NCBI GenBank assembly: GCA_025331565.1
Contig: JAFREQ010000158.1
Location: forward strand, 442,501-506,500
From: Holacanthus passer
Lineage: Eukaryota; Chordata; Actinopteri; Pomacanthidae
Direction of reading: 5' to 3'
Length of the DNA: 64,000 nt
Shown here: piece by piece, positions 37,020 through 48,705 of the stretch
How positions within the stretch are numbered: the stretch's first letter is position 1
How the letters are laid out: every line of letters starts with the position of its first letter
Translations under genes and position numbers: made by a program
The notes under the pieces: model-generated
Databases searched by the model: none
What the model saw: the letters and a program-made list of their open reading frames with translations, nothing else
Told to the model about the DNA's origin: nothing

Positions 37020-40000
37020 TCAGGTTGTTCCTCTTCTTCTCTCCACAGGAAGTTGAGGATGATGTTGCCATGGCAACAGATGCAGGCCCGGCTGCCAAAC
37101 TCTGTAAAACTGAGTCCCAAACACACATGTCACCGAGGTACACACACACACAAAAACACACAAAACACTTCATCCAAATATTTGAAGGCCGCAGTGAAAT
37201 AAGTTCAGAATCGAAGGCAAAGTCAGTGATTCGTCTCATCAGCAGATTAAGAGGAAGCACCAATGATCCGTCTGTCACAACAGCGTCGTCATATCGACCT
37301 GATGTGGAACTGACCAATCACGTCACGGCTCAGTCCGTCTCCTGTTTGAGTGTCAATGAGCTCCTCATGTAAAAACAGAAACAGAAAATGAAACCACGTG
37401 CTCAGTTCCCTCTGATCCCTGCGACGATGACACACCTGTCTGTCTGCTCTGTCTGCAGTAAGACAGGAAGTCAGCCGTCTCGCCATCCTTGGAGCACCTC
37501 CATGAAAGACAGACAGAACTCAAGAGGGACAGACAGAACCAGCAGCGTCGACAGTGAGACGTCGTCTGACTACAGGATACCTCCTCCACAGGTCAGAGAG
37601 ACAGACAGACAGACACAGACAGAGACAGACAGACAGACAGTTTGCTGTGTAGTAAAGTAAAGTCTGCAGTAAAGCGTCACTTTCATTTCCCAACAATCAT
37701 TAGAAAACAAGCAGAAGCTCAAATATTCAGTTAATCTTAATTGGTGTAAAATCTGGCTGAAATCTTTTGTGTTGACACATGATGCGAATTTGAGGAGGAG
37801 AACATTTAAACTGTTGTTGCTGTAAAAGAAGCAGCTGTAGTTATGAATATGATTCAGATCACTGAACATGAGAAAACATCCACAACATAATGTTCAACTG
37901 TAGCATGAATATAATGGTTTCTGTCCATCGTCCATCGTCTTCGTACAATCATCGAATCATTAAACGATGCTGCATGAAAACGACAGCAGGCAGAAAAACA
38001 TCCTTCTCTGTCGACACACTTCAAACCTGCAGGAACGAAACGTGAGGAGACGTGTGTGGACAGAGGTTCATCAGTTCGATGGAGGAAAAGAACACTCGCT
38101 GATAATAACTGAGCTAATAACCTTTTATTACTGTTATTATAACACAAAGTGAGAATGAGCATAAATGTTCACGTCTTTGTCAGGAACAGTTGCTGCATTT
38201 TGGGAAATGAGAAATGTTTTGAAAAGTGAGGACGTTCTTCAGGAAGCGAGATCATTTTAAAAAGTGTTTGGACCTCAGAGTCAGGTTTAGGTCCTGGTTC
38301 AGGTTTTGGGGACGGAGACATGTGTTCATGTAATCGTGTCCCCTCAGGTACAGAAGCGCTGATGTGTGTTTGTGTCTTTCAGGTTGCCAGGAAGTCGGTC
38401 CTGGATCAGCTGAACCACATCCTGTTCTCCGATGATCAGATTCCTGATTCCATCATCCTGATCAACACCACAGACTGGCAGGGACAGGTCTGTCTGTCTG
38501 TCTGTGTCTGTCTGTCTGTCTGTCTGCTTGTGATAAATTCAAAAGTCATCATCATCTAAACCTATTGTTTGTTTGAGTGTTTATATTTCACACATTATTT
38601 GAGCTGCATTTTGAAGCTAGAGCTTTAGATCATGGTTGTTTTATCAATATGTTTTAACATAGTGAAACATTTTAATAATCATCATCAATCAAATATTTGT
38701 CCTCCTGTCTCTCTTCAGTATCTGTCAGAGCTTCTTTTCGATCAGCCAATCGTCTGCACCCTCTCAGCGGCTGATGTTCAGGCCGCCTTCAGCGCCATCA
38801 TCAGTCGCATCCAGAGATTGTAAGAACCATCAGCGTGACTCGCTGCAGCAGTTAATGTCGACTTTACCCTCAGACGTCCGATCAGCTGCTGCGTCGTCAG
38901 GTTTTATCAATTCACGATCAGTTTAATTTCGCGACATGTTTGATGATTGAATGATCTGAATGTGTTTCCCAGCTCTAACTGTAACTCCCAGACGCCGCCC
39001 ACAGTGAAGGTGGCGGTGGGTGGAGATCAGAGCTACCTCAGCACCGTCCTCTGCTGCTTCGTGGAGCAGCTGGCCAGCAAGACGCCCGACTGGCTCAACT
39101 ACGTCCGCTTTCTCATCCTCCCCGTTGGTACGCGTGGACTCAAACACATTATGTTGTGACACATAAACCAGCTCGCCGTGAGCCTTCCCGTGATGCTCCT
39201 TGTGTTTATCTCTTCCCCAGGAGGCCACCCGCTGGCCAAGTACCTGGCCGCCCTGGACAGTAAATTCAACAGCCTGTTCATGGACGCCGGCTGGAGGGAG
39301 CTGTTTGGACGTCTGGAGCCGCCTCCTCTCGGTACCTTGATGGAGGGATGAGACTGACCTCTGACCTCTGCTGCCTCTGTCAGATCCAGATTCTCCCCTT
39401 CACCAATCTAACGACCTTGTTCTCATGAAAATCCTCAAAACTGAATGGACACATAATCAAATTTACCCAAATGTAGTTAAATGACCTTTTCTCTGGTGCC
39501 GCCTTCAGGCGCCGACACGTGTCCATGAAGTTTACGGTGCTCATGGTCCCCAGAGGAAGGACCTGATGGATTCATGTGACCCCTTCGTTTTTCTTCTAGT
39601 GTTGTTCTACACGATGTTTTAGTGGAGGGAATCTTCATCTAAATGTATTTTTCATCCAGAAAAGGAGGCACTAGTTTCAGGCTCTTGCTCAAATCACTCA
39701 CTCGCTGTTCTTGATGCTTTGAACTGGAAAATGAAGCATCATTAGATGACAGTTACCGTCTGACTGAACATTTGAATATTTGATTTTCAATAATGAATTA
39801 AAAGTGTGGTTAACTGATGATGAACGTCTCTGGCAGCAGCTGTTGGTCGCGTTTGGCTGATGAACCACAAAGTGTTCAGACACTTCACCTTCATCTTGAA
39901 AAGCTCATTATTTAATTATTACATTATAACACTTCTCCTTCTTTAAAGAAGTTTGGTGTTTTGGTCTTTTTCAGTTTATCGTCATCGTTATATTGACACC

Positions 40001-42954
40001 ACTTTATTAACAACGTGAAACTGCTGTTGTTGTCCCAGTTCACCAGAACCAGTTTGTTAGAGTCTAACTGGCAAACTTTTCTCATGTCTTGCTGTTTCTG
40101 CACCGTGATGAACACGTTGTCATCTGAAGATGTTTCTGTCCAACAGATCCGGTCGGCGTCGCAGGTCGAGTGTCTCAGTATCTGACCGGAGCTGCAGTGT
40201 CTCACCTGTGTCCAATCTCGGAGGCCATGTTGACCTGCAAACACAAGAGGTACTTTACTGCCGCAGTTTGGATCCGACCTCTGACCTTTACCTCCTTTAG
40301 TCTAAAGGTCCCTTGTTGGGTTTCCTTTTGAACGAACACATTTCTGATTATACATTTGCCAAAAGCCATTTTTTTGATATTTTAAAATTGGCCCTGTTGA
40401 TTTCCTCTTCTTTCTGCGTTTTCCTGGAACCAAGCTTCATATTTTGTCAGTGAGAAACTGTAGTTTGTCTGTGTTTCTGAGTCACCTGCCTTTGATTCAT
40501 CTCTTATTTACATAGTTTGTGCAACAGATTTGCATTAGCGCCATCTGCAGGCTGCAGGACTGTGTTGCATTATACATATGTGTTTGTGCACATGTTAATG
40601 TAGCATAAGAAACCAACTTATCAAAACCCTCGAAGGACAAACGTGCAGTTGATCAGCAGCTCGGTCTGAAGTCTCCTGTCTCCTGAGTGTGTGTGAACCA
40701 GGTCTCTGTTCTGGATCAGTTTTTGCTCTGAGCTTCAGCAGCTGCAGTAAACCTGGATGGTGACATACAGCTAAGAAGCTACGATAGCTTCCTGTGTTTT
40801 GACCCTGCGGCTCTCCGTCCGATCAGAGTTTGATAGTGTCGCATATTCACCCAGTTAAACTTGATCTACTTCGTCCTTGTGAGTGAATCCACTGATCGAT
40901 TTAATGGAAAAATATTGATCACATCATTAAATGTGATTTTAAATGCTGGTGTGAACTCAGGCCATAGAGGGCGCTGTCTGCTGTACACGATGTAAAGATT
41001 GTACCTGGGCTGTAGAAATAAAACGGACTTGATTTGAGCAGTGAGCAGATTCTCCGCAGCGGAGCCTGAAGCTGTTCTCCACATTTCCACACAGACACAG
41101 AGAAGAAGCTCAGTGAATCTGCTGAGAACTGAACTTGACTAAAAACTGTATCGACTTTGTTTTTCCATTTAATTCAATACAGCCACTTCAATGTTTACCA
41201 CAGCAGCATCTAGTGGACATTAGAGGTATCACGCTGTAAAACATGTTCACAGAGAAACTCTTTGAATCTGCATTTAATTTGTTAAATGTTCACGACTAAA
41301 TGTCTGTTTGTCTTCTTCAGCCCCGACGACGACTCCTGTCAGAAGTTTGTTCCTTTTATTGGGGTAAGAAAAGCTGTTCCTGCAGTTCCTCCGTCAGTGA
41401 TCACTGCTGTGACTGAGGGAGAGTTAATAACATCACAGCTGTACACTCTGCAACTCTTAACTGTGTTCAAATGTTTATCATCATCATTCAAAAGTCATTA
41501 ACTGTCTTAACTCGTTCGGTTTCAGCTGGTGAAGGTCGGCGTCGTGGAGCAGAACTTCCTGTCCACGTCAGGTAGACCAGACTCACCTGTCATGCTCCTC
41601 CCCCTCCACCTCACTGTGCCCTCTGTTATTGGCTCTGATTATTTATCATATTCTTTGTCTTTTTTGAATTAATAGAAATAGAACATAACAGGTTTTGATG
41701 GTTTCATTTATAGTTTCTTCACTTAATCTAAAAGAACACAAACATTTAAACTTTTCATTTGAAGAGGAGATCCAGTCCTTCATCGCTCCTGCTTCTCTGT
41801 CCGCAGTCGACTCTGATGACATCATCCTGGGATCTCCTCCCTCCCAGTCAGGAGCACCAATCAGCATCACCTCCACACCTCCTCCCTCCCCCTCTACCAG
41901 GTACTTCCTGTTTACAGCAGAACAGCTTGTTTCAAAATGGAGGCAGGTCCTGTCTGATAAGAACCATGTCCTCTGTCCTGTGTCTCCTCCTCTCTGTCCA
42001 GCTGTCCGGCGGAGGTGATGGGTCTGCAGGTGGACTACTGGAGCAGTCAGGGAGGAGGAGGAGGAGGAGGAGGAGGAGGAGGAGAGAGGAGGAAGGAGGT
42101 CGGGATGAAGAACACTCTGAAGAGCAACTTCCGCAGTCTGCAGGTGTCGAGGATCAGTGGAGGAGAACTGATGAGCATGACGGTGGTGACGAAAGAGAAG
42201 AACAAGAAAGGTGATGGTGATGATGGTGATGGTGATGATGATGGTGATAGTGGTGATGATAGTGATGGTGATGGTGATGGTGGTGATGGTGATGGTGATG
42301 GTGGTGATAGTGATGGTGATGATGATGGTGGTGATGGTGTGATGATGGTGATGATGATGGTGATAGTGATAGTGGTGATGGTGATGATGATGGTGTGTGT
42401 CTGTCAGTCATGTTCCTCAGTAAGAAGACGAAGGAAAAGGAGGCGGAGTCGAGGAGTCAGCTGATTGAAGGAATCAGTAGATTGATCTGTACCTCCAAAC
42501 ATCAACACACACTGAGAGGTACACACACACACACACACACACACACACGACATCTAATGATCAGACAAACATACAGTGACACTCAGAGGTCAGTCTGAGC
42601 TTTAATGTGACAGTTTCACTGACTGTCTCTCGTTGTCTCTCTCGTTCCCTCTCATTGTCTCTCTCTCATTGTCTCTCTCTTGTTGTCTCTCTCTCGTTGT
42701 CTCTCTCTCATTGTCTCTCGTTGTCTCTCTCTCGTTGTCTCTCTCTCGTTGTCCCTCTCTCGTTGTCTCTCTCTCTTGTTGTCTCTCTCTCGTTGTCTCT
42801 CATTGTCCCTCTCGTTGTCTCTCTCTCGTTGTCTGTCTCAGTCTCTATTGACGGAGTCGAGTGGAACGATGTGAAGTTTTTCCAGCTGGCGGCTCAGTGG
42901 CCGACTCACGTCAAACACTTTCCTGTTGGGATCTTTGGCTACAACAAACCCTGA
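29283..42954 (+). CDS. pacs2: Phosphofurin acidic cluster sorting protein 2
   Basis: Twenty-four exons: 29283-29443, 31948-32035, 32109-32198, 32307-32432, 32903-33065, 33445-33536, 35172-35255, 35501-35560, 35895-36046, 36146-36227, 36882-36959, 37049-37137, 37459-37591, 38383-38487, 38719-38819, 38973-39127, 39221-39331, 40147-40249, 41321-41363, 41526-41571, 41807-41900, 42002-42210, 42408-42518 and 42842-42954. All phases agree, giving 862 residues (human PACS2 889). PACS proteins bind acidic-cluster cargo and adaptors and sort between endosome, TGN, ER and mitochondria. Seen: the cargo-binding region from MNLFATWEID through RKRYKNRTILGYKTLAVG, an acidic serine-rich middle, a SRRKMIRTASLT phospho-site region, and the C-terminal domain ending VKHFPVGIFGYNKP. 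PACS1 is the alternative. The DDDDDV..KTKKSRRK segment and tmem121 linkage favour PACS2. Poly(A) signal at 43669. Confidence 0.92.
30675..30957. repeat. GTTAGCAGGTGTTAGCAGGT minisatellite in pacs2 intron 1
   Basis: About 280 bp of TTAGCAGGTG units (10 bp) arranged in a higher-order pattern with GTTGAATG and GTTGGGTG variants. No spacers, so it is not a CRISPR array. Confidence 0.95.
31300..31351 (+). repeat. Short TTCAGGTGCTGGAGGTGTGG tandem repeat
   Basis: Three near-identical units of about 22 bp in pacs2 intron 1; the third carries CTAGA for CTGGA. Confidence 0.8.
32698..32902. repeat. TGTG/TGTC repeat abutting the pacs2 exon 5 acceptor
   Basis: About 200 bp of TGTGTC and TG units running directly into the acceptor TCTCTGTCTCAG at 32902, so the repeat itself supplies the pyrimidine-rich acceptor context. 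Confidence 0.95.
33780..34830 (-). repeat. Unexplained inserted block in pacs2 intron 6, LTR-like on the minus strand
   Basis: About 1 kb with base use unlike its flanks. On the minus strand it runs from TGTGTGACGTAAAAGACC near 34820, through a GC-rich middle, to AATAAATGCTTATGAAGA near 33970 and a stretch ending ACTGTAACA near 33867. A TG start, an internal AATAAA and a CA end would fit a solo LTR. I see no target duplication, primer site or coding region, so this is only a candidate. Confidence 0.3.
36977..37014. repeat. CA repeat filling the small pacs2 intron 11
   Basis: About 19 CA units inside the 89 bp intron 36960-37048, with donor and acceptor only about 17 and 34 bp away. Confidence 0.9.
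42045..42092 (+). repeat. Coding GGA repeat (polyglycine) in pacs2 exon 22
   Basis: GGAGGA repeat read in the Gly frame gives about 11 glycines, followed by GERRKEVG. It sits in the variable segment between DYWSSQ and KNTLKSNFRSLQ, so expansion is probably tolerated. Confidence 0.85.
42211..42400. repeat. GAT/GGT repeat making up pacs2 intron 22
   Basis: The whole 197 bp intron, from donor GTGATGGTGATG to the acceptor CTGTCAG, is a GATGGT/GATGAT repeat. The donor is itself one repeat unit. Confidence 0.92.
42621..42841. repeat. CTCTCGTTGT minisatellite abutting the last pacs2 acceptor
   Basis: About 220 bp of TCTCTCTCGTTG units with CATTG and TTG variants, ending in the acceptor GTCTGTCTCAG before exon 24. 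The intron is otherwise short (42519-42841) and starts with GTACACACAC. Confidence 0.93.
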
Positions 42955-45370
42955 AGCTCCTCGTCTTCACCAGCTTTTTGCCATTTTTCACTCATGTCTT
43001 GTTGGAATAGAGATATTTGTAAGTTTTTAATAGTTTATATTGATTCTATAATATAGATATTTATTGGATATGGATATTGTTATTTATAATTATAACTGTA
43101 AATACTGTAAACATGTGTGTGTGTCTGACAACAACAATAATAATCTTGACATTTATGTGTGGATGAGCTCAGTGATTCGATTTGACACGTCGGGATGTTT
43201 CAGTTCTTTAAAGTCATCAAGCTCAAAGCTCCTGATGTGCAGCTCATTCAGAGACTCAGACTCCAGCTTCTGTCTGAAGTGACTCATTATTTCTTCTTTC
43301 CCAATCAAACGATCACACAGAGATGATCGGGGTTCGTCTCTGCTCCGTCAGGACGGTTTGCTGTTTGTTCGTTGGCAGAAATTTGAACCAGTTCATCAAA
43401 ACTTGAACCTGGCTGCAAAGTTGGAATGACTTTATTTCTCTCGCTTCACGATACATCGTCACTGAAGCTAAACTCAGAGTCGATCAAATAATGACCATCT
43501 GGGATGAACGAACAAATCTGAGTCAATCTAACAAACTCTCCTCAGAATCAAGTCATTTTGTGTTTCATGTAGTTTTTGTGTTTTTGCAGTCGTGACGCTG
43601 CCTCGTTGCTCCTGCAGAGCTTTAACCCTTTAAAAAGGCAGTTAGCACTTTTGTAAAATATGTGAAACAATAAACCAAACTGGAAAATGACTCTGTTCAC
43701 TGTTTTGCAGAATTATTTCACTGTCTCCAGTTGTCTGAGGATTTTATCTGTCAAAGGAGAGAAAATGGTTTCACTGCTAATGAAGGAAACAAGTTTGACA
43801 TCATTGTATTCGGTAATTTGATATTAAACTTTTAAAGGAATAGTTTGACATTTTATTCACACTTAGTTCAGTTTCCACTGCAACAACCACATTGAAAACA
43901 AACTGTGTGGCTAAAACTTGTTCAGTCGACTCTTTCTGTGGACCAATCAGAGAGGAGAAGACATATAAACATTCAAAAGCAACATGTCACTCACTGAACT
44001 TTAATATTTGAAGGAAAGACACTGCATTCTGTCGTCATCCAATTATAACTAATACAACTATATTTCAAACTCGGTGCAGAAACTCATGTAGGTGCAACAC
44101 TACTGCTCCAGTCGCCTTAAACATCCAGAGCCCTGAAGGTTTTCACAAGACTACAGGATGAACTGCCTCCTTCATTACGACAGCTGTTCATCATCACTAC
44201 TGTGGTTGTGGTTCAAAGTTCTTTCACAACTAAATTAAAATGGTTCACGTTATATGATGCTTAAAGGTACAGATGATGGAATTATGATACAGTTTAAATG
44301 TTCGGGAGGTATGTGAGGATGAAGATAGTCCAGTCTTGGAGGTTACCAGCACTCGACAGCCAGAGAACAGTCCAACATGGACACCAGACGAAGTCAGAAG
44401 TTTCAGGAGGCTTGAAGGTTCCACAATAATCTTTAGAAATCCATCAGGACCAGCAACCTCAGGGAGTTAGAAGCTATTCAGAGTTGTTTTGAACCTGATA
44501 GACATTCAAAGAACCTAAAAGAACTAAACAGAAGATTTAGAGATTCATAAAAATGTTAAGAATCCTGTCAGATCATCAAAAACACTATTAGAGTTCATCC
44601 AAGCCTTCAGAAGTTTCAGAAAGCTGGCAGGTTACATGTCCATCAAAAACCTTTAGTCTTCAGTCAACTGTCAGAAACCTGGTACAACCTTCAGACATCG
44701 ATCCAAACCTTCTGACAAATGAGAGATTACAGGAACCCGTCACACTACGCAGGAATCCGCAGGTTTTGTACTTGTTATACCTTTAAAGAACCTAAAAGAA
44801 CAACTTTTGGAAAAATGAGAAAAGAGACAAACTGAAGTACAGAACATGTCAGAATCTTCAGGAATCAGAACCATTATGGATTTAGAAAAATGACCTGTCT
44901 CATTATGCAGGAACACATTAGAACTTTAAGGAATGCATCAAGAATGTCCAGAAGCCGCAGGGTCCTTAATGAAACTTTAGGATCTTTAGAAGCCCATCAA
45001 AATTGTTTTGAACCTGTTTTGACCTACAAATAACAATAACAAATATTCTGCTGTTGCTAACTCCTGCTAACTAACTAACGGTTCCTTTATCTGTGTTTAG
45101 AAAACTGTCAGATCATCAAAACAACTATTAGAACTATTAGAAGTTCATCCAAAATTTCAGAAACCTGTCAGAACTGTTACATGTCTTATAGAACCTTCAG
45201 GAATCTGTCAGCAACCTTTTCCAAGATTTTGACATCGACCAAACCTTTAGACAAATGTCAGAAGGAACCTGCCAAAATATGCAGGAATCCAATGGAACCT
45301 TTAGAAATCCACCAGCACTGTTCATCAAGAACCTCTTAGAGCCATTTTGGTCCCGTCAGAAGCAGAAGCT
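42955..45370. other. Convergent pacs2-slc8a1 3' region with a degenerate repeat
   Basis: The pacs2 3' UTR runs to AATAAA at 43669-43674. About 44290-45350 is a diverged, loosely periodic stretch of ATCAAAAC, TTAGAAGTTCAT, TTCAGAAACCTGTCAGAA and CATCAAGAACCT blocks, like an old tandem array. The slc8a1 3' UTR must overlap part of it. No exon is seen. Confidence 0.5.
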
Positions 45371-47292
45371 TTAGAAGCCCTTTATGTGACAGTAGGCCTC
45401 CAGCGAAGAGAAGAGGATGTACATTAACCACAGGCTGAAGAACAGGCAGGTGGTGAGGATCTTGGGGATTCTGGGTCCGCCGAGCTCCCCGCCGATCTCA
45501 GGCCGGCGGCGGTAGATGAGGACGGCGATGCAGATGAAGGCAAAGATGGTGAAGAGTGTGACGGAGAAGGCCAGTGTTCCCGGGTCGACCCTGAACTGCT
45601 GGCCCTTGGAGTAGTGGTAGATGGCAGCGATGGACCAGGCCACGCCAATACCCAGGAAGACATTAACAGCATTACTTCCAGTCACGTTGCCGATGGAGGC
45701 GTCGGCGTATTGGTCCTGGATCGCTGCCACCTTACTGGCAAAGGTGTCTGAGGGAGAGAAAGCGGAGAGGAGACGTTTGAGTTGCTGCTGTTTACCTGCC
45801 GTTTGGTTCAAGATAAAAATTTCTACATAAAGATCAGCTTCCTGCTGCTGGTTCGTCGTCCTCAGTCTGTGAGAACAGTTGCGATGTTGCCTGAGTCACT
45901 GGAGGAGATATTACCCTGTTGATGTCATATTTGGATATTTTAAGGTGTGTTTTTGAGCAAATGAAGTGTGACAAGTTGATACGAATTTCAAAACATTTAT
46001 TTGTGACTTCTCGTCCACAGTCTAGTGGTTTCTGTCTCTGTCACATCTGCGTTTTAAGTTTTATCTAAATTCGTAAATAATTCTGTATTTGGAAATGACA
46101 GCCCCGCTCCACCCTCAACCCCGGCCTCGGTCTTCATCTGTTCTCATCCCTCCTGGAGAGCTGGGTGCATTATGCATACTTCTCACAATTTCAAAAATTC
46201 TTTACGCTACATGAAAATGTCAACTGATAAACTGTGTGAGGGAAGTTCTTCAACAATGCACATGACAATTTTCGATTTCAGAGACACACAGTGTAGGGTG
46301 GTATGCAAAGGTTTGGCCACCTCAGCTCAAAAACTCTGTTGCTGTGAATGTTTAAGAGCGTAAAAGGCGATCTGATCTCCAAAAGGCATGAAGTTCAAAA
46401 TGAAACATTACCACAACATACGACTTCTATGTTCCGGCCCAAATTCTACTTTCTGCACAACATAACCTTCCTCAGCTGCTCAGGTTCACGCTGAACGCAT
46501 GCGTATCAGACCTGGTACAGATGTGCCCAAAGCCACGAACACCACGGCGGTGACGGAGTCTTTCAGACCGACGGTGCAGCCGAAATGTGACGCCAGGTCC
46601 CCGATGATCGCCGTCAGTAAGCCGATGACAGAGATGGAGATGACGAAACAGGCCCAACCGTTCCAGTAGTCGGTGGGAGGAACGAAGGCAAACAGCAGCT
46701 TCCAGAAGACGGTGAGAAAGTGCATGACGTAGTCGAAACAGGAGGGCAGCTTCTCCTCGCCACATTCATCGTCATCGTCATCACCTGGGCCGGAGAGGGA
46801 GGCCGAACCAGGAGTTAATAATAATGAAAAAGAGAGACTTTCACTCAGCTCAGGTCCGGTTCTTACCGGAGCTCACGGTGATGGCTTCCACAAACTGCTC
46901 CCTCCAGCTGTTTGTCCCGATCACCAGGGCCAGGTTGGTCTTCTTCAGCAGTTTGTCCACGGTGCTCTGGGAGACAGCAACAACGAAACACTTATCTGAT
47001 GATCAACCTGAAAACTGATTCTTAGATTTAACTGTGTGTGTTTATTCTGATGTTTGAATTAAATTGAAGGAAACAGAAGCTGATCCAACCTTGAACTCGT
47101 ACGATTCCTCAATAACAACCTCCAGTTTGATGTGTTCACCCAACGTTGGTCTGCCCATCTCTGCAATCCGGCGCTCCTCCTCCTCCTTCTTGGTCAAAAC
47201 CTCCTCACCTCCCTCCTCTGAGAGAGAGCGAGACAGAGAGAGAGAGACAGAGAGAGAGGGAGACAGAGAGAGGGAGAGACACGGAGAGAGAC

Positions 47293-47325
<33 letters not shown>

Positions 47326-47336
47326 CAGAGAGAGAC

Positions 47337-47369
<33 letters not shown>

Positions 47370-48637
47370 AAGAGACAGAGAGAGAGAGAGAGAGACAGAG
47401 ACGGAGAGAGAGAGACAGAGAGAGAGAGACAGAGAGAGAGAGAGACAGAGACAGAGAGAGAGAGACAGAGAGAGAGAGACAGAGAGAGAGAGAGACAGAG
47501 AGAGGGAGAGACACGGAGAGAGACAGAGAGAGACAGAGACAGAGAGAGAGAGACAGAGAGAGAGAGACAGAGAGCGAGAGAGACAGAGAGAGGGAGAGAC
47601 ACGGAGAGAGACAGAGAGAGAGACAGAGAGAGAGAGACAGAGAGAGACAGAGAGCGACAGAGAGAGAGAGAGAGAGACAGAGAGAGACAGACAGAGAGAG
47701 ACAGAGAGAGAGAGACAGAGATGGTTGACATGTGAGTAGTTGGATGGATGGATTGACGGAACTATAGTTAGACTGGCTGGATTGACAGAAGACTGATAGA
47801 AAGATTGGACAGGTGGACGTACCTGTGATGTTGAGGACGGCGGAGGGGGCGGGGTGCTCTCGTCCCTGAACCTTCCTGTAGACGTCTCTGCCTGAACAGG
47901 TGAACAGAAACTGATTCTACTGAAACCAGACACCTGAAGCCTGAAGCCTCCACCGGCAGCAACAACTCAAACAATCCTGAACAAAATGATTTGAACTAAA
48001 AGATGAATTCCGTATAAATCTGAATAATAATCTGATGATTTTGTCTGTTAAATCTGACGTTGAAGGAAACAGCCGCATCAGTTCAGGTGTGTTTTCACTC
48101 AGCTGTGACAAAATGAAAAATCAAACCCTGATGGATGGAGCTGCTGTGTAGCCTCAGGTTTAGAGCATGCTCAGTGAGCTCACAGGAGATGATTTCCCAT
48201 CAGCCTCAGCAGTTGTTGAGGTCAGAGGCTGTGTCACGTCCTCGCACCAGGGGGTCTGTGAGGTCAGCACTGATTGACGTGCAGTGTTAGTACATGCGGT
48301 CAGGACGGTGGGTGTGGACGATGCACACTGATAGAAGAGAAGACCAACACGTGACCCGAGTCACGATCCGTCGGGCGTGTGACGAAGCGAATGGAGTCCA
48401 GCTTCATGTTACTGGAAACTACAGTACGCAGGATGAACTGTCATCGAGTTCAGCTGGAAAGACGTTTAGAGCCACGAGTTGATCTTCTATTGACCAACTC
48501 CCCAAAGCAACACAGGTCACTTTGTCTTCACAGACGAATGCAGCATAATATTTAAAATATAAGAACATTGAACAGAAATATGGCCTCAGTCTCAGTTGGT
48601 TCAAGACTCAAACCTCCGACATCATGCTACCTGATGA

Positions 48638-48705
<68 letters not shown>

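Noticed and set aside
42154..42411. Polyhistidine minus-strand frame
   Set aside because: Reads through pacs2 intron 22, a GAT/GGT repeat.
47042..47933. Several 197-242 residue frames on both strands
   Set aside because: Products of the GA tract. Only the short KKEEEERRIAEMGRP segment inside is real slc8a1 exon (47090-47217).
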